Positions 35,119 through 35,250 of a DNA stretch of 35,250 bases are shown here, piece by piece. Both the position numbers and the translations under genes were made by a program. Position 1 is the first letter of the stretch. Every line of letters begins with the position of its first letter. The stretch covers positions 1 to 35,250 of the forward strand of contig JAQOTA010000005.1 in assembly GCA_029532415.1 (NCBI GenBank), written 5' to 3'. The notes under the pieces were generated by a model that worked only from the letters and a program-made list of their open reading frames with translations, searched no databases and was not told where the DNA came from. This stretch comes from Marasmius tenuissimus. Taxonomy: Eukaryota; Basidiomycota; Agaricomycetes; Agaricales; Marasmiaceae.

Positions 35119-35250
35119 ACCTACGGCTCGGCTGGAGCCACGGCTGAGCCGGCTTAAAGCCAAGCCAAGCCAAGCCAGTGCACAAATGGCTCCATTGGAG
35201 CCGGTTGTCCGCTTGCTTGGAGCCGGCTCAAAAGCCAGCTCAGCCGGCTT
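35119..35250. repeat. AGCCGG-rich hairpin-like repeat (right)
   Basis: This is the mirror of 39-172, with a few base differences, which are denser here than anywhere else in the arms. It is cut by the end of the window. Confidence 0.6.

Larger units (their letters stand above)
20403..35250 (-). repeat. Right arm of giant inverted repeat
   Basis: This is the mirror copy of 39-14880. Most single-base length differences give this arm the longer run, for example near 26401, 24537, 21819 and 30005. A minority favour the left arm, for example near 34583, 27564 and 25441. Because the differing bases break different genes in each arm, neither arm gives a full set of open frames on its own. The arm is still paired at the last base of the window, so the repeat continues beyond it. 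Confidence 0.97.

Noticed and set aside
1..35250. Palindrome as a simple missed-adapter or fold-back read
   Set aside because: A fold-back read would copy the centre too, but elements A and A' differ by many substitutions and are separated by a unique spacer. A graph-level misjoin at the identical outer TIR remains possible and is listed as a check.

Overview
The window looks like accessory, transposon-dense DNA from a filamentous basidiomycete (probably an agaricomycete). The evidence is short 50-60 nt GT-AG introns, reading frames split into many small exons, an LTR of fungal type, and proteins of families typical of these genomes. No bacterial genes, rRNA, tRNA or CRISPR array were found.

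The dominant structure is one giant inverted repeat. Position x on the left pairs with about 35,282-35,293 minus x on the right. The left arm (39-14880) and right arm (20403-35250) are near-identical reverse complements and run off the right edge of the window. In the stretches I compared, the arms differ only by about 20 single-base length changes, mostly in homopolymers; more mismatches occur only in the last ~100 bp. The centre is different. Two 2.7-kb TIR elements (14881-17599 and 17685-20402) face each other across an 85-bp unique spacer and differ from each other by many substitutions, often at CpG.

From the outside inwards, each arm carries: an AGCCGG-rich hairpin-like repeat; a UIM-HECT ubiquitin-ligase-like gene, transcribed inwards; a convergent unknown gene (ORF-X) with a Cys/Arg-Gly-rich start; a DDE integrase/transposase pseudogene; an unknown ~440-codon gene (ORF-Y); a 712-bp solo LTR with a perfect 5-bp target duplication; an unknown acidic/basic gene (ORF-Z); a 2-oxoglutarate/Fe(II) dioxygenase-like gene split by a 303-bp MITE; and a 984-bp TIR element with a central palindrome. 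Everything from ORF-X to the dioxygenase is transcribed outwards.

The integrase, HECT ligase and ORF-X form a compact block that may be one mobile element encoding its own ubiquitin ligase. ORF-Y, ORF-Z and the dioxygenase may be passengers or further parts of it. Four in-frame TGA codons interrupt otherwise open frames. At least three lie where Arg is expected, as CpG decay of CGA would give, and all are present in both arms. The order of events that fits is: element insertion, CpG-type decay, then recent inverted duplication of the whole segment. Because the arm-to-arm differences look like sequencing noise, the palindrome itself should be confirmed on raw long reads.
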